From NCBI RefSeq assembly GCF_016757755.1, contig NZ_CP068437.1, forward strand, positions 4,030,001 through 4,094,000: a stretch of 64,000 nucleotides of DNA, written 5' to 3'. This stretch comes from Shewanella sp. KX20019 (GTDB lineage: Bacteria > Pseudomonadota > Gammaproteobacteria > Enterobacterales > Shewanellaceae). The notes beneath the pieces are model-generated. The model had not been told where the DNA came from. It did no database searches and worked only from the letters and a program-made list of their open reading frames with translations. Positions 16,679 to 24,981 of the stretch are shown here, piece after piece (positions within the stretch are counted from its first letter, which is position 1; each line of letters opens with the position of its first letter). The translations under genes were made by a program, and so were the position numbers.

Positions 16679-18136
16679 ATGTCAGTGCCTATAGAGAAGC
16701 CAATGTTAAATAACAACAATAGCAACGCAATAGAAAACACCAATAACCAGCTAACGAATAATCGCATTCCGATAAAACAAATCCCCTCACTGCAGGTCGA
16801 CAGCCAACCCAGCAGCAAGATCCACATGCGGGAACAAAAAGGCTATTTCCAACGCATTCGAACTGGGATGAATAGTTTATTGGTGGCGTTATTTTTTCTA
16901 CTGCCATTTATCTCCTATCAAGGTCGACAAGCAATTCTGTTTAACATTAGCGACCAGCAATTTATCTTTTTTGGTACCACACTGTGGCCGCAGGATTTCA
17001 CTATTCTTGCATGGGTGTTTATCGCCGCTGCGTTCCTGCTATTTTTTGCCACGGTATTTTGGGGCCGGGTCTGGTGTGGCTATCTGTGCCCACAAACTGC
17101 GTGGACTTTCATGTTTGTTTGGATTGAGGAGCGTATTGAAGGCAGCCGCAACAAGCGTTTTGCTTTAGATAAAGCGCCAATGAGTTTAAAGAAGTTCAGC
17201 AAACGCACCAGTAAACATTTGGCATGGGGCTTAATCGCCCTTTTTACTGGTTGTGGCTTTATCGCTTACTTTATTCCTGCCAGAGAGCTGTATGTTGATA
17301 TTCTAAGTTTTGATGCCAGCTTTTGGATCAGCACCTGGGTATGGTTCTTTGCCATCTGTACTTACCTAAATGCCGGTTGGATGCGCGAGCAGATGTGTTT
17401 ACATTGCTGTCCCTATTCTCGTTTTCAGTCAGTTATGTTTGACGCTAACACTAAGACCGTAACCTATGATGCCACTCGCGGTGAAAGTCGTGGTCCTCGT
17501 AAGCGTAAGCAAGCAACTGACTTAGGCGATTGCGTAGACTGCAACCTTTGTGTGGATGTTTGCCCAACCGGTATCGACATTCGTAACGGACTTCAATATG
17601 AGTGCATCAACTGTGGAGCGTGCGTCGACGCCTGTAATCAAACCATGGAAAAGTTCGGTTATAAAACCAACCTCATTAGCTACACTAGTGAGAATGGCCT
17701 AGTTGACAAAGCCGTGCCATTTTATGAGTCATACAAATTCCTCGGCTACGGAATTGCAGCCTTGATCATGCTCACTGTCATTGGAGTTGATATCAGTAAT
17801 CGCACAGCCATTGAACTAAACATCATTCGTGACAGACAAACACTGTACCGTGAGACCTTAACTGATGAAGTTGAAAATAGCTTCACACTAAAAATCCGCA
17901 ACAAGACTCAGCAAGCGCGTCATTACCAAATATATGTCTCTGGCAATACTAGCTATAAACTCGCAGGGAACAGCCGTTTGTTGATTAATGCAGGCGAACA
18001 ATTGGATTACCCTGTGACCGTTTCAGCCGATCTTAAAGCACTTGAAAGCAGCCGTAGCGCAATAACATTTACCGTGGCGGAGCAGCACAATCACAACCAA
18101 GTGTCCCAGCAATCTAATTTCTTTAGTCCGCTCTAA
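16679..18136 (+). CDS. ccoG: CcoG/FixG/RdxA-type cytochrome oxidase accessory ferredoxin
   Basis: A 485-residue membrane iron-sulphur protein. Family members reduce copper for assembly of the cbb3 oxidase copper site. The membrane segments lie at about 60-80, 100-125, 180-200, 220-240 and 355-375. WGRVWCGYLCPQTAW and MCLHCCPYSRF are signature cysteine stretches. Two 4Fe-4S motifs follow (CVDCNLCVDVCP and CINCGACVDACNQ), and the C-terminus is the periplasmic Ig-like FixG domain. No cco oxidase genes are next to it, so this may be a second copy used under special conditions. The sigma-54 promoter and the activator gene directly upstream suggest inducible expression. The start may be 16703 instead. 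Confidence 0.9.
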   Translation: MSVPIEKPMLNNNNSNAIENTNNQLTNNRIPIKQIPSLQVDSQPSSKIHMREQKGYFQRIRTGMNSLLVALFFLLPFISYQGRQAILFNISDQQFIFFGTTLWPQDFTILAWVFIAAAFLLFFATVFWGRVWCGYLCPQTAWTFMFVWIEERIEGSRNKRFALDKAPMSLKKFSKRTSKHLAWGLIALFTGCGFIAYFIPARELYVDILSFDASFWISTWVWFFAICTYLNAGWMREQMCLHCCPYSRFQSVMFDANTKTVTYDATRGESRGPRKRKQATDLGDCVDCNLCVDVCPTGIDIRNGLQYECINCGACVDACNQTMEKFGYKTNLISYTSENGLVDKAVPFYESYKFLGYGIAALIMLTVIGVDISNRTAIELNIIRDRQTLYRETLTDEVENSFTLKIRNKTQQARHYQIYVSGNTSYKLAGNSRLLINAGEQLDYPVTVSADLKALESSRSAITFTVAEQHNHNQVSQQSNFFSPL

Positions 18137-18441
18137 CGATAGCCAGCCGAACTGAAAAGCAAAATTCAGCAGGCCAAGAAGTCGGGCAGATAATAACAAT
18201 CAAGCTTGAGTTAACAGGCAAAGTCCCATGCTTTGTCTGTTAATCCAAGTGGTTAATATCACCACGGCCAAATAGAGTAAAAAATCTAATTGTTACAAGC
18301 CGATAGCAATTCATCCATTCTGCTGCAATGAAACAATTTATTTCACCCTTGACCATTGACCTTAAGGTGATAATCGCACTAATCTAAACACCTGTTTGAT
18401 TTTTATCTTCAATAAAAGAACTGGCTAACTAAGGTATCTCC
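18137..18441. other. Intergenic region with hairpin after ccoG and a possible fatty-acid operator
   Basis: An imperfect stem TTAACAGGCAAAG...CTTTGTCTGTTAA lies at 18211-18243, without a T-tract, and may end ccoG. Further on, AAACA-CC-TGTTT at 18386-18397 is a short palindrome about 45 bp before the acyl-CoA ligase start, reminiscent of PsrA/FadR-type operators but too short to assign. Confidence 0.4.
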
Positions 18442-20040
18442 ATGGCATATGATTCAGATTCAACACTCGATCTCTCCCGCTACGCCTCACTCAATGACCT
18501 GATTGACCTTGCGAGTGCCAGATACGGTGACAAAGCCGCTTACTCCTGTTTAGGGAAAGAGACCACATTCAACGAGATCAACCGTTATTCACGCCAGTTC
18601 GCCGCCTATTTGCAGCAAGAGACCAACTTGGTGCAAGGCGATAGAATAGCCATTCAACTGCCTAATATTACTCAATTCGTGATTGCTGCCTATGGCGCTA
18701 TTAAAGCAGGCATGGTGCTAGTTAACACCAACCCCTTGTATACCCAGCGAGAGCTGATCCACCAGTTCAATGATTCAGGCGCAAAAGCCTTAGTGGTGCT
18801 GTCAGACTTGCTGCCAACATTAACCGAAGTGGTTGCCAGTACCGAAATTGAAACTGTTATCTCAACCCATGCCATGGATCTAATTGCACCGCAACCGCAG
18901 CCAGAAGTGCCGTTTGCCACTATTCACTTTTGCGATGTCTTAAGAGTGGGTGAACAACTTAGCTATGCACCGGTCATTAGCGTATCGGGGCAGATAGCCG
19001 CGCTGCAATATACTGGTGGTACGACTGGGTTATCGAAAGGGGCTATGTTGACTCATGGCAATTTACTTGCCAATGCCATGCAGATAAAATCACGCTTAGG
19101 CAGTCGCCTAGTTGAAGGTGAGGAGATATTTGTCGCCCCGCTGCCTGTTTATCATATCTATGCCTTTATGGTGAATTTAGTGCTTTATTACGAGCGCGGT
19201 GGTTGCTCAGTACTGATCCCCAATCCACGTGATATCTCAGGGCTAATCTCAGCCTTAGCGCAATATCCCTTTACTGGTTTTGCAGGGCTCAATACCCTGT
19301 TTGTTGGCTTGTGCCATCAACCAGAATTCAAAGCATTAGATTTTAGCCATTTAAAAGTGACTATTTCAGGAGGCACTGCTTTGACTCAGGCAGCCGCCAC
19401 GGTTTGGCAGCAAACCACAGGTTGCACCATCTCTGAAGGATATGGGTTATCAGAAACCTCACCAGTGGTATCGCTCAATGCACCGGGACTTGAGCAGCTC
19501 GGCACCATTGGCAAACCCGTACTAGGCACTCAGGTAAAAATTCTCGATATGGATGATAACGAAGTCGCCAACGGTGAAACCGGAGAACTTGCCGTATTCG
19601 GCCCACAGGTAATGCTAGGATATTGGAACAATGCCGAAGAAACCCATAAGGTGATGACCAGCGAGGGCTACTTTAAAACCGGTGACATTGCCGTCGCAAC
19701 TGATGATGGTTTTCACAAGATTGTCGATCGTAAAAAGGACATGATTATCGTCTCTGGCTTTAACGTCTACCCCAACGAAGTCGAAGATATACTTGCAAGC
19801 CATGAAGCCGTGCTAGAGTGCGCCGTGATTGGTATTGATGATGAACGCAGCGGAGAAGCAGTAAAAGCCGTCATCGTACTGGCCGACAGTCATATGGATC
19901 ACCAGCAAGCCAAAGTCATTATTGAAAGCTATTGCCGCGAGCAATTAGCCGCCTATAAGATCCCAAGAGTGATTACCTTTGTCGACGCACTGCCAAAGTC
20001 TACCGTCGGTAAGATATTACGCAGAGAATTGCGTAAGTGA
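18442..20040 (+). CDS. Long-/medium-chain acyl-CoA synthetase (FadD-like AMP-forming ligase)
   Basis: A 532-residue member of the ANL superfamily that activates a fatty acid to its CoA thioester via an acyl-adenylate. The P-loop-like A3 motif is YTGGTTGLSKGAM, the A5 region reads GYGLSETSPVVSLN, the A7/A8 hinge is FKTGDIA...VDRKKDMIIVSGFNVYPNEVE, and the catalytic A10 lysine is in PKSTVGKILRRELRK. Length and motifs are those of FadD; a shorter N-terminus than E. coli FadD makes chain-length preference uncertain. It is a single gene between ccoG and a long hairpin. No beta-oxidation genes are adjacent. Confidence 0.88.
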   Translation: MAYDSDSTLDLSRYASLNDLIDLASARYGDKAAYSCLGKETTFNEINRYSRQFAAYLQQETNLVQGDRIAIQLPNITQFVIAAYGAIKAGMVLVNTNPLYTQRELIHQFNDSGAKALVVLSDLLPTLTEVVASTEIETVISTHAMDLIAPQPQPEVPFATIHFCDVLRVGEQLSYAPVISVSGQIAALQYTGGTTGLSKGAMLTHGNLLANAMQIKSRLGSRLVEGEEIFVAPLPVYHIYAFMVNLVLYYERGGCSVLIPNPRDISGLISALAQYPFTGFAGLNTLFVGLCHQPEFKALDFSHLKVTISGGTALTQAAATVWQQTTGCTISEGYGLSETSPVVSLNAPGLEQLGTIGKPVLGTQVKILDMDDNEVANGETGELAVFGPQVMLGYWNNAEETHKVMTSEGYFKTGDIAVATDDGFHKIVDRKKDMIIVSGFNVYPNEVEDILASHEAVLECAVIGIDDERSGEAVKAVIVLADSHMDHQQAKVIIESYCREQLAAYKIPRVITFVDALPKSTVGKILRRELRK

Positions 20041-20064
20041 TTCTGAGTTTGGTTTTGGTCTGAA

Positions 20065-20099
20065 CACTATAAAGGGAGCCAATGGCTCCCTTTATAGTG
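20065..20099. terminator. Long perfect hairpin after the acyl-CoA ligase
   Basis: A 16-bp perfect stem (CACTATAAAGGGAGCC with its complement) surrounds a three-base loop, 25 bases past the stop. The stem end is AT-rich, so it can act as a terminator, though the T-run is broken. Confidence 0.75.
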
Positions 20100-20807
20100 A
20101 GAATGATTGCCACTACTTTCAAATCTGCAAAGCCATATCATTATAGTGACCTAATGCTCTTGAGTTAACTTCTAACATAAGAGGTTCCAATTGCCTGCGG
20201 CAGGTGCTGGACAGGATGTTCGAATGTTGTGATCACATGGATGTGAATGAACGACCGTATGCGCAGACACAGCTGAGGCACGCTTTACGCCGTCCATGGC
20301 CGCTCTGCGGTTTCATCCCTGAAACCGAAGGCCTCAGCCGTATCTACACTGGATTATAAAAGCGCAAACTCTCAGCATCTGAGTTATCAGTCTTCCAATA
20401 AGAAATAGCTGTCTATCAGTAAACATCATGGCTTAAATACATTAACCAAACCTACAGAATCAAATCTCCCCCGTTGGAAATTTTGCTTTTTAAATTTCGC
20501 CGGGGCGCTGAGGGTTTGACTCTTATGAAATCAAGAGCGGGTACAAGCGCTTTACCTCTTGGCTCTGGTGTGGGCGAAGCGCCACGACCTTAGTGGCCGC
20601 AGGCCATAGTGCAGGATTCCGAGATGCACAATTAAACGCAGCTTTAATCGCTAGTAGCTAACAGTTACCTACCCGTAATGACCTATGACTGATTAACCCA
20701 AATAATCTGTTCCATAGCAAAACCTAACCGCTTAGTCTGCTCGGTAAACTGCTGCTTGAGTTCATCACTCACCTCTGGGGAGCATGACCGAAACCCTAAA
20801 AAACAGC
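20100..20807. other. Intergenic region largely made of a dispersed repeat
   Basis: No credible gene is present. The centre (20338-20590) is a copy of the repeat also found at 55079-55345. The flanks contain GC-rich inverted pieces (for example GGTTTCA...TGAAACC near 20310-20325). The remainder shows nothing recognisable. Confidence 0.6.
20338..20590. repeat. Dispersed intergenic repeat, copy 1
   Basis: About 250 bp aligning end to end with 55079-55345. Shared blocks include GTATCTACA, AAACATCATGGCTTAAATAC, ATTAACCAAAC, TCTCCCCCGTTGGAAATTT, TTTAAATTTCGCCGGGGCGC and CAAGCGCTTT. AAATTTC..GCTTTTTAAATTTCGCC forms part of an internal stem. There is no coding potential in either copy. Confidence 0.85.
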
Positions 20808-22703
20808 TTAACTCGATAACCCTGCTGCATCATCAGTCAACAACTGTAGGCTCGCAAACTCTCGGTAAAGCTCACTGCTCTGCATCAACTCTTTATGAGT
20901 ACCACTAGCCACCACCTGACCTTTATCCAGCACTAGAATACGATCGGCATTGATAACTGTCGCTAACCTATGGGCAATGATCAAGGTTGTTTTATTCACC
21001 ATCAAGCTATCGAGCGCTTGTTTAACTTTTTGCTCGCTAATAGCATCGAGTGCACTGGTGGCTTCATCCAATAATAAAATTGGCCTATCGGCTAAAATCG
21101 CCCGAGCAATCGCGATGCGCTGCTTTTGCCCACCAGATAAACGCACCCCTCGTTCGCCTAAATAGGTTTGATAGCCATCGGTAAACTCAACTATAAACTC
21201 ATCAGCCCTGGCGGCAATACAAGCTTGTTTGACTTCAGCTTCAGTGGCATCCAAACGGCCATAACGCACATTTTCCAGTACGCTGCAGGCAAATATCACC
21301 GACTCCTGTGGCACCAATGCATATTGCTGGCGTAGTAATTGTGGGCTCAGCTGGGCAATATCAACGCCATCGAGTTCAATGCTGCCACTTTTTAATACAT
21401 AGAAACGTTGCAGTAGCTCAAACAAGGTGCTCTTGCCCGCGCCGCTAGCACCGACCAAGGCAACCCTTTCAGCGGGTTTGATGTGAATATCCAAACCACG
21501 GATAACCTCTCCCTCACCGTCTTGTTCAATGCCGCCTTCGCGGATATTACTATAAGAAAAATGTACCTGTTTTAACGCAAGCTCTCCACGCACAACGGCA
21601 GGTAAAGACTGCGGCTCGGCAACGGTCGGTATATCAATCGGAGTTTCAACCAGTTCGATAAGGCGCTCGGTCGCGCCTGCCGCGCGCTGTATTTCACCAA
21701 TCACTTCGCTAATCGTCGCGACAGACCCTGCCACCATGACCGCATAAAACATAAAGGCCGATAGCTCACCACCGGTGATACTACCGCTCATTACATCGTG
21801 CGCGCCCACCCATGTCACCAAGGCAATCGCCAAGATACTCAGAAACATCACTAGTGAGATCAAAATTGAACGGTACATTATCCGCCCTTTAGCGGCGTGC
21901 ATAATCGCTTCGACCCGATCATTGAAAAGCTCTCGGTCTCGCTCTTCATGGGAATAGGCTTGCACTGTGTGGATCTCATGCAGCGTTTCATCAACATAAG
22001 CGCCTAAGTCACCCACTCGATCTTGGCTCTTACGTGACAAGTCGCGCACTTTGCGGCCAAAAAAGAAGATAGGCCCCAATACCATAGGCACGGCGAGCAA
22101 TACTAATCCGGTCATTTTGAGGCTGGTAATCGCCATCATCACGATGCCACCAATCACAGTAACGCTGGCGCGCAGTGCCATCGACAAACTTTGTCCGACC
22201 ACCGATTGCAGCAAGGTTGAATCAGCAGTAAAGCGCGAGATCACCTCGCCAGTGCGCAGCTTTGCGTAAAAGCCCGGCGAGAGCTTGAGCAGATGGTCAT
22301 AGACTTTTAAGCGGATATCGGCGCTAACGCGCTCACCTAACCAAGTCATTAAGTAGAAACGGCAAAAAATAGCGCTGCTGCTAAGGGCGGTAATTCCTAC
22401 CACCAGCAGAATAATTTGATTTAGACGGGAGCCATTATCTTGTAAAAATCCCTCATCGACCATTAAGCGCACACCTTGCCCTAACGACAGCCATGCCAGC
22501 GAACCGATGAACAGAAAGACAATTGCAGCAATCACTTTAGCGCGATAAGGTTTTAGAAAAGTGCCAATCCATGGCAACACAGCCCGGCGACTGACAGGAT
22601 CAAAACCCGTGGATGTTTTATCATTCGCTGCTGTATTTGGTGCCTTGCTTGGTGTTGTAGTCTCAGAGGTTCCAGAGGAGACTGAAGATGTTGGTTGGCT
22701 CAA
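20808..22703 (-). CDS. ABC exporter half-transporter (fused membrane and ATPase domains)
   Basis: A 631-residue protein. Six membrane helices span about 45-350, and the nucleotide-binding domain follows from about 380. Walker A is GASGAGKST, the signature is LSGGQKQRIAIARA, and Walker B is PILLLDEATSALD. It resembles MsbA/LmrA-type exporters, which act as homodimers on lipids or drugs; the substrate cannot be inferred. The frame opens with a TTG at 22703 preceded by AAGGA at a good distance. There is no in-frame ATG before the membrane domain, so TTG is the likely start. The N-terminal 40 residues are a Ser/Thr-rich low-complexity tail. Single gene. Confidence 0.88.
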   Translation of the reverse strand: MSQPTSSVSSGTSETTTPSKAPNTAANDKTSTGFDPVSRRAVLPWIGTFLKPYRAKVIAAIVFLFIGSLAWLSLGQGVRLMVDEGFLQDNGSRLNQIILLVVGITALSSSAIFCRFYLMTWLGERVSADIRLKVYDHLLKLSPGFYAKLRTGEVISRFTADSTLLQSVVGQSLSMALRASVTVIGGIVMMAITSLKMTGLVLLAVPMVLGPIFFFGRKVRDLSRKSQDRVGDLGAYVDETLHEIHTVQAYSHEERDRELFNDRVEAIMHAAKGRIMYRSILISLVMFLSILAIALVTWVGAHDVMSGSITGGELSAFMFYAVMVAGSVATISEVIGEIQRAAGATERLIELVETPIDIPTVAEPQSLPAVVRGELALKQVHFSYSNIREGGIEQDGEGEVIRGLDIHIKPAERVALVGASGAGKSTLFELLQRFYVLKSGSIELDGVDIAQLSPQLLRQQYALVPQESVIFACSVLENVRYGRLDATEAEVKQACIAARADEFIVEFTDGYQTYLGERGVRLSGGQKQRIAIARAILADRPILLLDEATSALDAISEQKVKQALDSLMVNKTTLIIAHRLATVINADRILVLDKGQVVASGTHKELMQSSELYREFASLQLLTDDAAGLSS

Positions 22704-22902
22704 TGCAATATCCTTAATCTCAAACGAGATTAAATTAAAAAGTAAACGACATTAGAATAACAAAACCCGCACAAGAGCGGGACATTTTTGGAACGTGAAT
22801 ATGCAAACAAGTTTGTTTGAGTATTTGGCTAAAAATAAGTAGGCAGATCATAAATGGGCTCATGTTATAGTGAAACCATTCTTAGCTAAGCATTCATAAA
22901 AT

Positions 22903-23232
22903 ATGGCACAGCAGATCTCAGACGAAACGAAAAATGAAGCAATGAAAGTGGCAAAGTCGATTCAAAAACCAGGACAGACAAAAGAGCAAACCAAGCTCGT
23001 TGCCCTAGGAATAGAAAAAGGCATAGCCGAATACAAGAAGCAGCAAAAAGGCAAAGCTCGCGTTCGCGATAAGCAGAAAAAACAGCAGGTACGAGCGAAA
23101 GCCCGCGCCACTGAGAATGAGCATGAAGTCGAAGAAAGCATTGAAGATCGCGCCGCCAGTCCCTACCTGCCTTGGGGATTATTAACCCTAAGCTGGATAG
23201 GTTTCATCAGCTATATCGTCATGAGTAAGTAG
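22903..23232 (+). CDS. DUF2956 family small membrane protein
   Basis: A 109-residue protein whose first 85 residues are highly charged and helical (QTKEQTKLVALGIEKGIAEYKKQQKGKARVRD). A single C-terminal membrane anchor follows (YLPWGLLTLSWIGFISYIVM). The tail-anchored layout and the start MAQQISDETKNEAMKVAKSI match the DUF2956 family of gammaproteobacteria, which has no known function. It stands alone upstream of the tor operon. Confidence 0.75.
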   Translation: MAQQISDETKNEAMKVAKSIQKPGQTKEQTKLVALGIEKGIAEYKKQQKGKARVRDKQKKQQVRAKARATENEHEVEESIEDRAASPYLPWGLLTLSWIGFISYIVMSK

Positions 23233-23460
23233 TCTGTGCTTTTCGCACGATAACTACCACGATAACTACCACGATATAACTATCGCGTTATAACGACCGC
23301 ATCAAAATAATCACCGTTTAGCTGCACCTTTTTGTGTGGCGAGACGATGATTCAGCTTTAGCTTACTATCTGGCACTAGCCCTCAATAGAATTCGCCAAA
23401 AATAGGACGTCGACGGCTAATATTAAGCAATAAAAACCACAGCAACACCTCTCTTAAATT
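23233..23460. other. Intergenic region before the tor promoter
   Basis: Contains a short direct repetition (ACGATAACTACC twice near 23248-23272) and no gene. The tor box array follows directly. Confidence 0.5.
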
Positions 23461-23537
23461 CTGTTCATAACTTGTCATAACTTGTCTTAACTTGTTCATT
23501 GTTCCCGCCATCGTTGTTCACAACCTCCTACTATAAT
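23461..23537 (+). promoter_or_regulatory. torECAD promoter with tandem TorR (tor) boxes
   Basis: Four head-to-tail decamers lie in exact 10-bp register at 23461-23500: CTGTTCATAA, CTTGTCATAA, CTTGTCTTAA and CTTGTTCATT. A fifth match, GTTGTTCACA, is near 23513-23522. These fit the TorR consensus CTGTTCATAT. A perfect -10 TATAAT lies at 23532-23537, which would start transcription near 23544, 34 bases ahead of torE. The array explains TMAO induction of the operon. Confidence 0.9.
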
Positions 23538-23577
23538 GTCCTTATCAAAGAAAGGATTGAGCAGGAGAAATACGGTC

Positions 23578-23748
23578 ATGACAAATCAAAATCTCGAGAA
23601 CGAGCAAACGAGTAACAAGAAGAGTGAGCTTAAAGCCTTAAGTTTTATCATCTTCATTTTATTCCCTGCGTTAAGCATCGCTTTTGTAAGCACTTATGGC
23701 TTCATCATCTGGATGATCCAAGCATTTGGTGGCGTTGTCGCTCACTAA
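23578..23748 (+). CDS. torE: TorE/NapE-family small membrane protein
   Basis: A 56-residue inner-membrane peptide with a charged N-terminus (NEQTSNKKSELKALS) and one hydrophobic helix (FIIFILFPALSIAFVSTYGFII). It matches NapE/TorE proteins that open nap and tor operons. The start at 23578 is supported by AGGAGA upstream; an in-frame ATG at 23536 lies inside the promoter -10 and can be excluded. It is first in the torECAD operon, 40 bases before torC. Its role is unknown; it may assist TorC-TorA electron transfer. Confidence 0.88.
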   Translation: MTNQNLENEQTSNKKSELKALSFIIFILFPALSIAFVSTYGFIIWMIQAFGGVVAH

Positions 23749-23788
23749 TCCCTACTCCACTTTTTATACTTATTATGAGGATGCGATT

Positions 23789-24967
23789 ATGAGATGGTTA
23801 CTTAACATCTGGCGCACACTAAACAAACCAGCACAATACCTTACACTTGGCTCCGTCAGTGTTTCAGCCTTTCTAATGGGCGTTATCTTTTGGGGCGGCT
23901 TTAACACCGCGCTTGAAGCCACCAACACAGAAGAATTTTGTATTAGCTGCCACAGCATGGAAAGCATGCCCTATAAAGAGCTGCAAGAAACGGTGCATTG
24001 GTCAAATCACTCAGGGGTTCGTGCAACCTGCCCTGATTGTCATGTCCCCCATGAATGGGGCCGTAAGATGGGCCGAAAAATTGAAGCCTCTCACGATGTA
24101 TGGGGCTGGTTACTCCAGTCAGTCAATACGCCAGAGAAGTTTGAAGAGAAACGCTTAGAGATGGCCAGCCGTGAGTGGAAACGTTTCGACCGAGACAATT
24201 CACTGGCCTGTAAAAATTGCCATAACTACGACTCAATGAAATGGGAAGACATGTCTAAGCTGGCGCAAAAGCAGATGAAGCGCGCGGCAGAGCTAGACCA
24301 AAGCTGTATCGATTGCCACAAAGGCATCGCTCACAAGCTACCTGATATGGGTACCGCTCGGGCACCAGAACTGATTGCAGAAGTCGGCTCAGGTGTTAAC
24401 GGCCTAGAAGTTGATCAAAGCTACTTCACCGCACTGACTAAACCACTTTACTTCAACGAGAAAACCGATGTTGAAGCCGGCACGCTAAACATCGCCACTA
24501 AAGTGAAAATATTAGAACTTAAAGGTAACCGCGCCAAAATTGGTATCGACGGTTGGAGAAAGAAAATTGGTGCTGGTCGCGTGATCTACTACGACTTTGG
24601 CCTAAATATTCTATCGGCTCAGCTCACTAAAGATGCGGCACTTGAAGAGGGTGTAATTCAAACCTTCGAAGAGAAGGAAGATCCAATGACTGGCCTTAAA
24701 TGGCAGCGTGTGGAAGCGGTTATCTGGACCGATACCGACTACCTCCTTAGTGACCTACAGCCACTTTGGGACTATGCACGTAGCACCTATAGCACCAGTT
24801 GCAGCGTATGTCATACCCAACCAGATGAAAACCACTTTGACGCCAACACATGGCCAGGTATGTTCCAGGGCATGATCGCTTTTGTCAACATGGACCAAGA
24901 TACCCAGGCTTTAGTACAGAAGTACTTACAAGAGCATTCATCAACTTTCGATAAGTCGGCGCACTAA
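23789..24967 (+). CDS. torC: Pentahaem c-type cytochrome TorC
   Basis: A 392-residue membrane-anchored electron carrier that passes electrons from menaquinol to TorA. The N-terminal anchor (about 15-38) is followed by a NapC/NirT-type tetrahaem module with CISCH, CPDCH, CKNCH and CIDCH. The C-terminal domain carries the fifth haem, CSVCH. The start at 23789 (MRWLLNIWRTLNKPAQ) has GAGGA at a good distance; the frame is open further upstream into torE but without homology. It lies 14 bases before torA. In known systems apo-TorC also feeds back on the TorS sensor. Confidence 0.95.
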   Translation: MRWLLNIWRTLNKPAQYLTLGSVSVSAFLMGVIFWGGFNTALEATNTEEFCISCHSMESMPYKELQETVHWSNHSGVRATCPDCHVPHEWGRKMGRKIEASHDVWGWLLQSVNTPEKFEEKRLEMASREWKRFDRDNSLACKNCHNYDSMKWEDMSKLAQKQMKRAAELDQSCIDCHKGIAHKLPDMGTARAPELIAEVGSGVNGLEVDQSYFTALTKPLYFNEKTDVEAGTLNIATKVKILELKGNRAKIGIDGWRKKIGAGRVIYYDFGLNILSAQLTKDAALEEGVIQTFEEKEDPMTGLKWQRVEAVIWTDTDYLLSDLQPLWDYARSTYSTSCSVCHTQPDENHFDANTWPGMFQGMIAFVNMDQDTQALVQKYLQEHSSTFDKSAH

Positions 24968-24981
24968 TAGGACATCACATT

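Noticed and set aside
23536..23577. Upstream ATG for torE at 23536
   Set aside because: The ATG overlaps the TATAAT -10 element, so the transcript would not contain it; a good ribosome-binding site precedes 23578.
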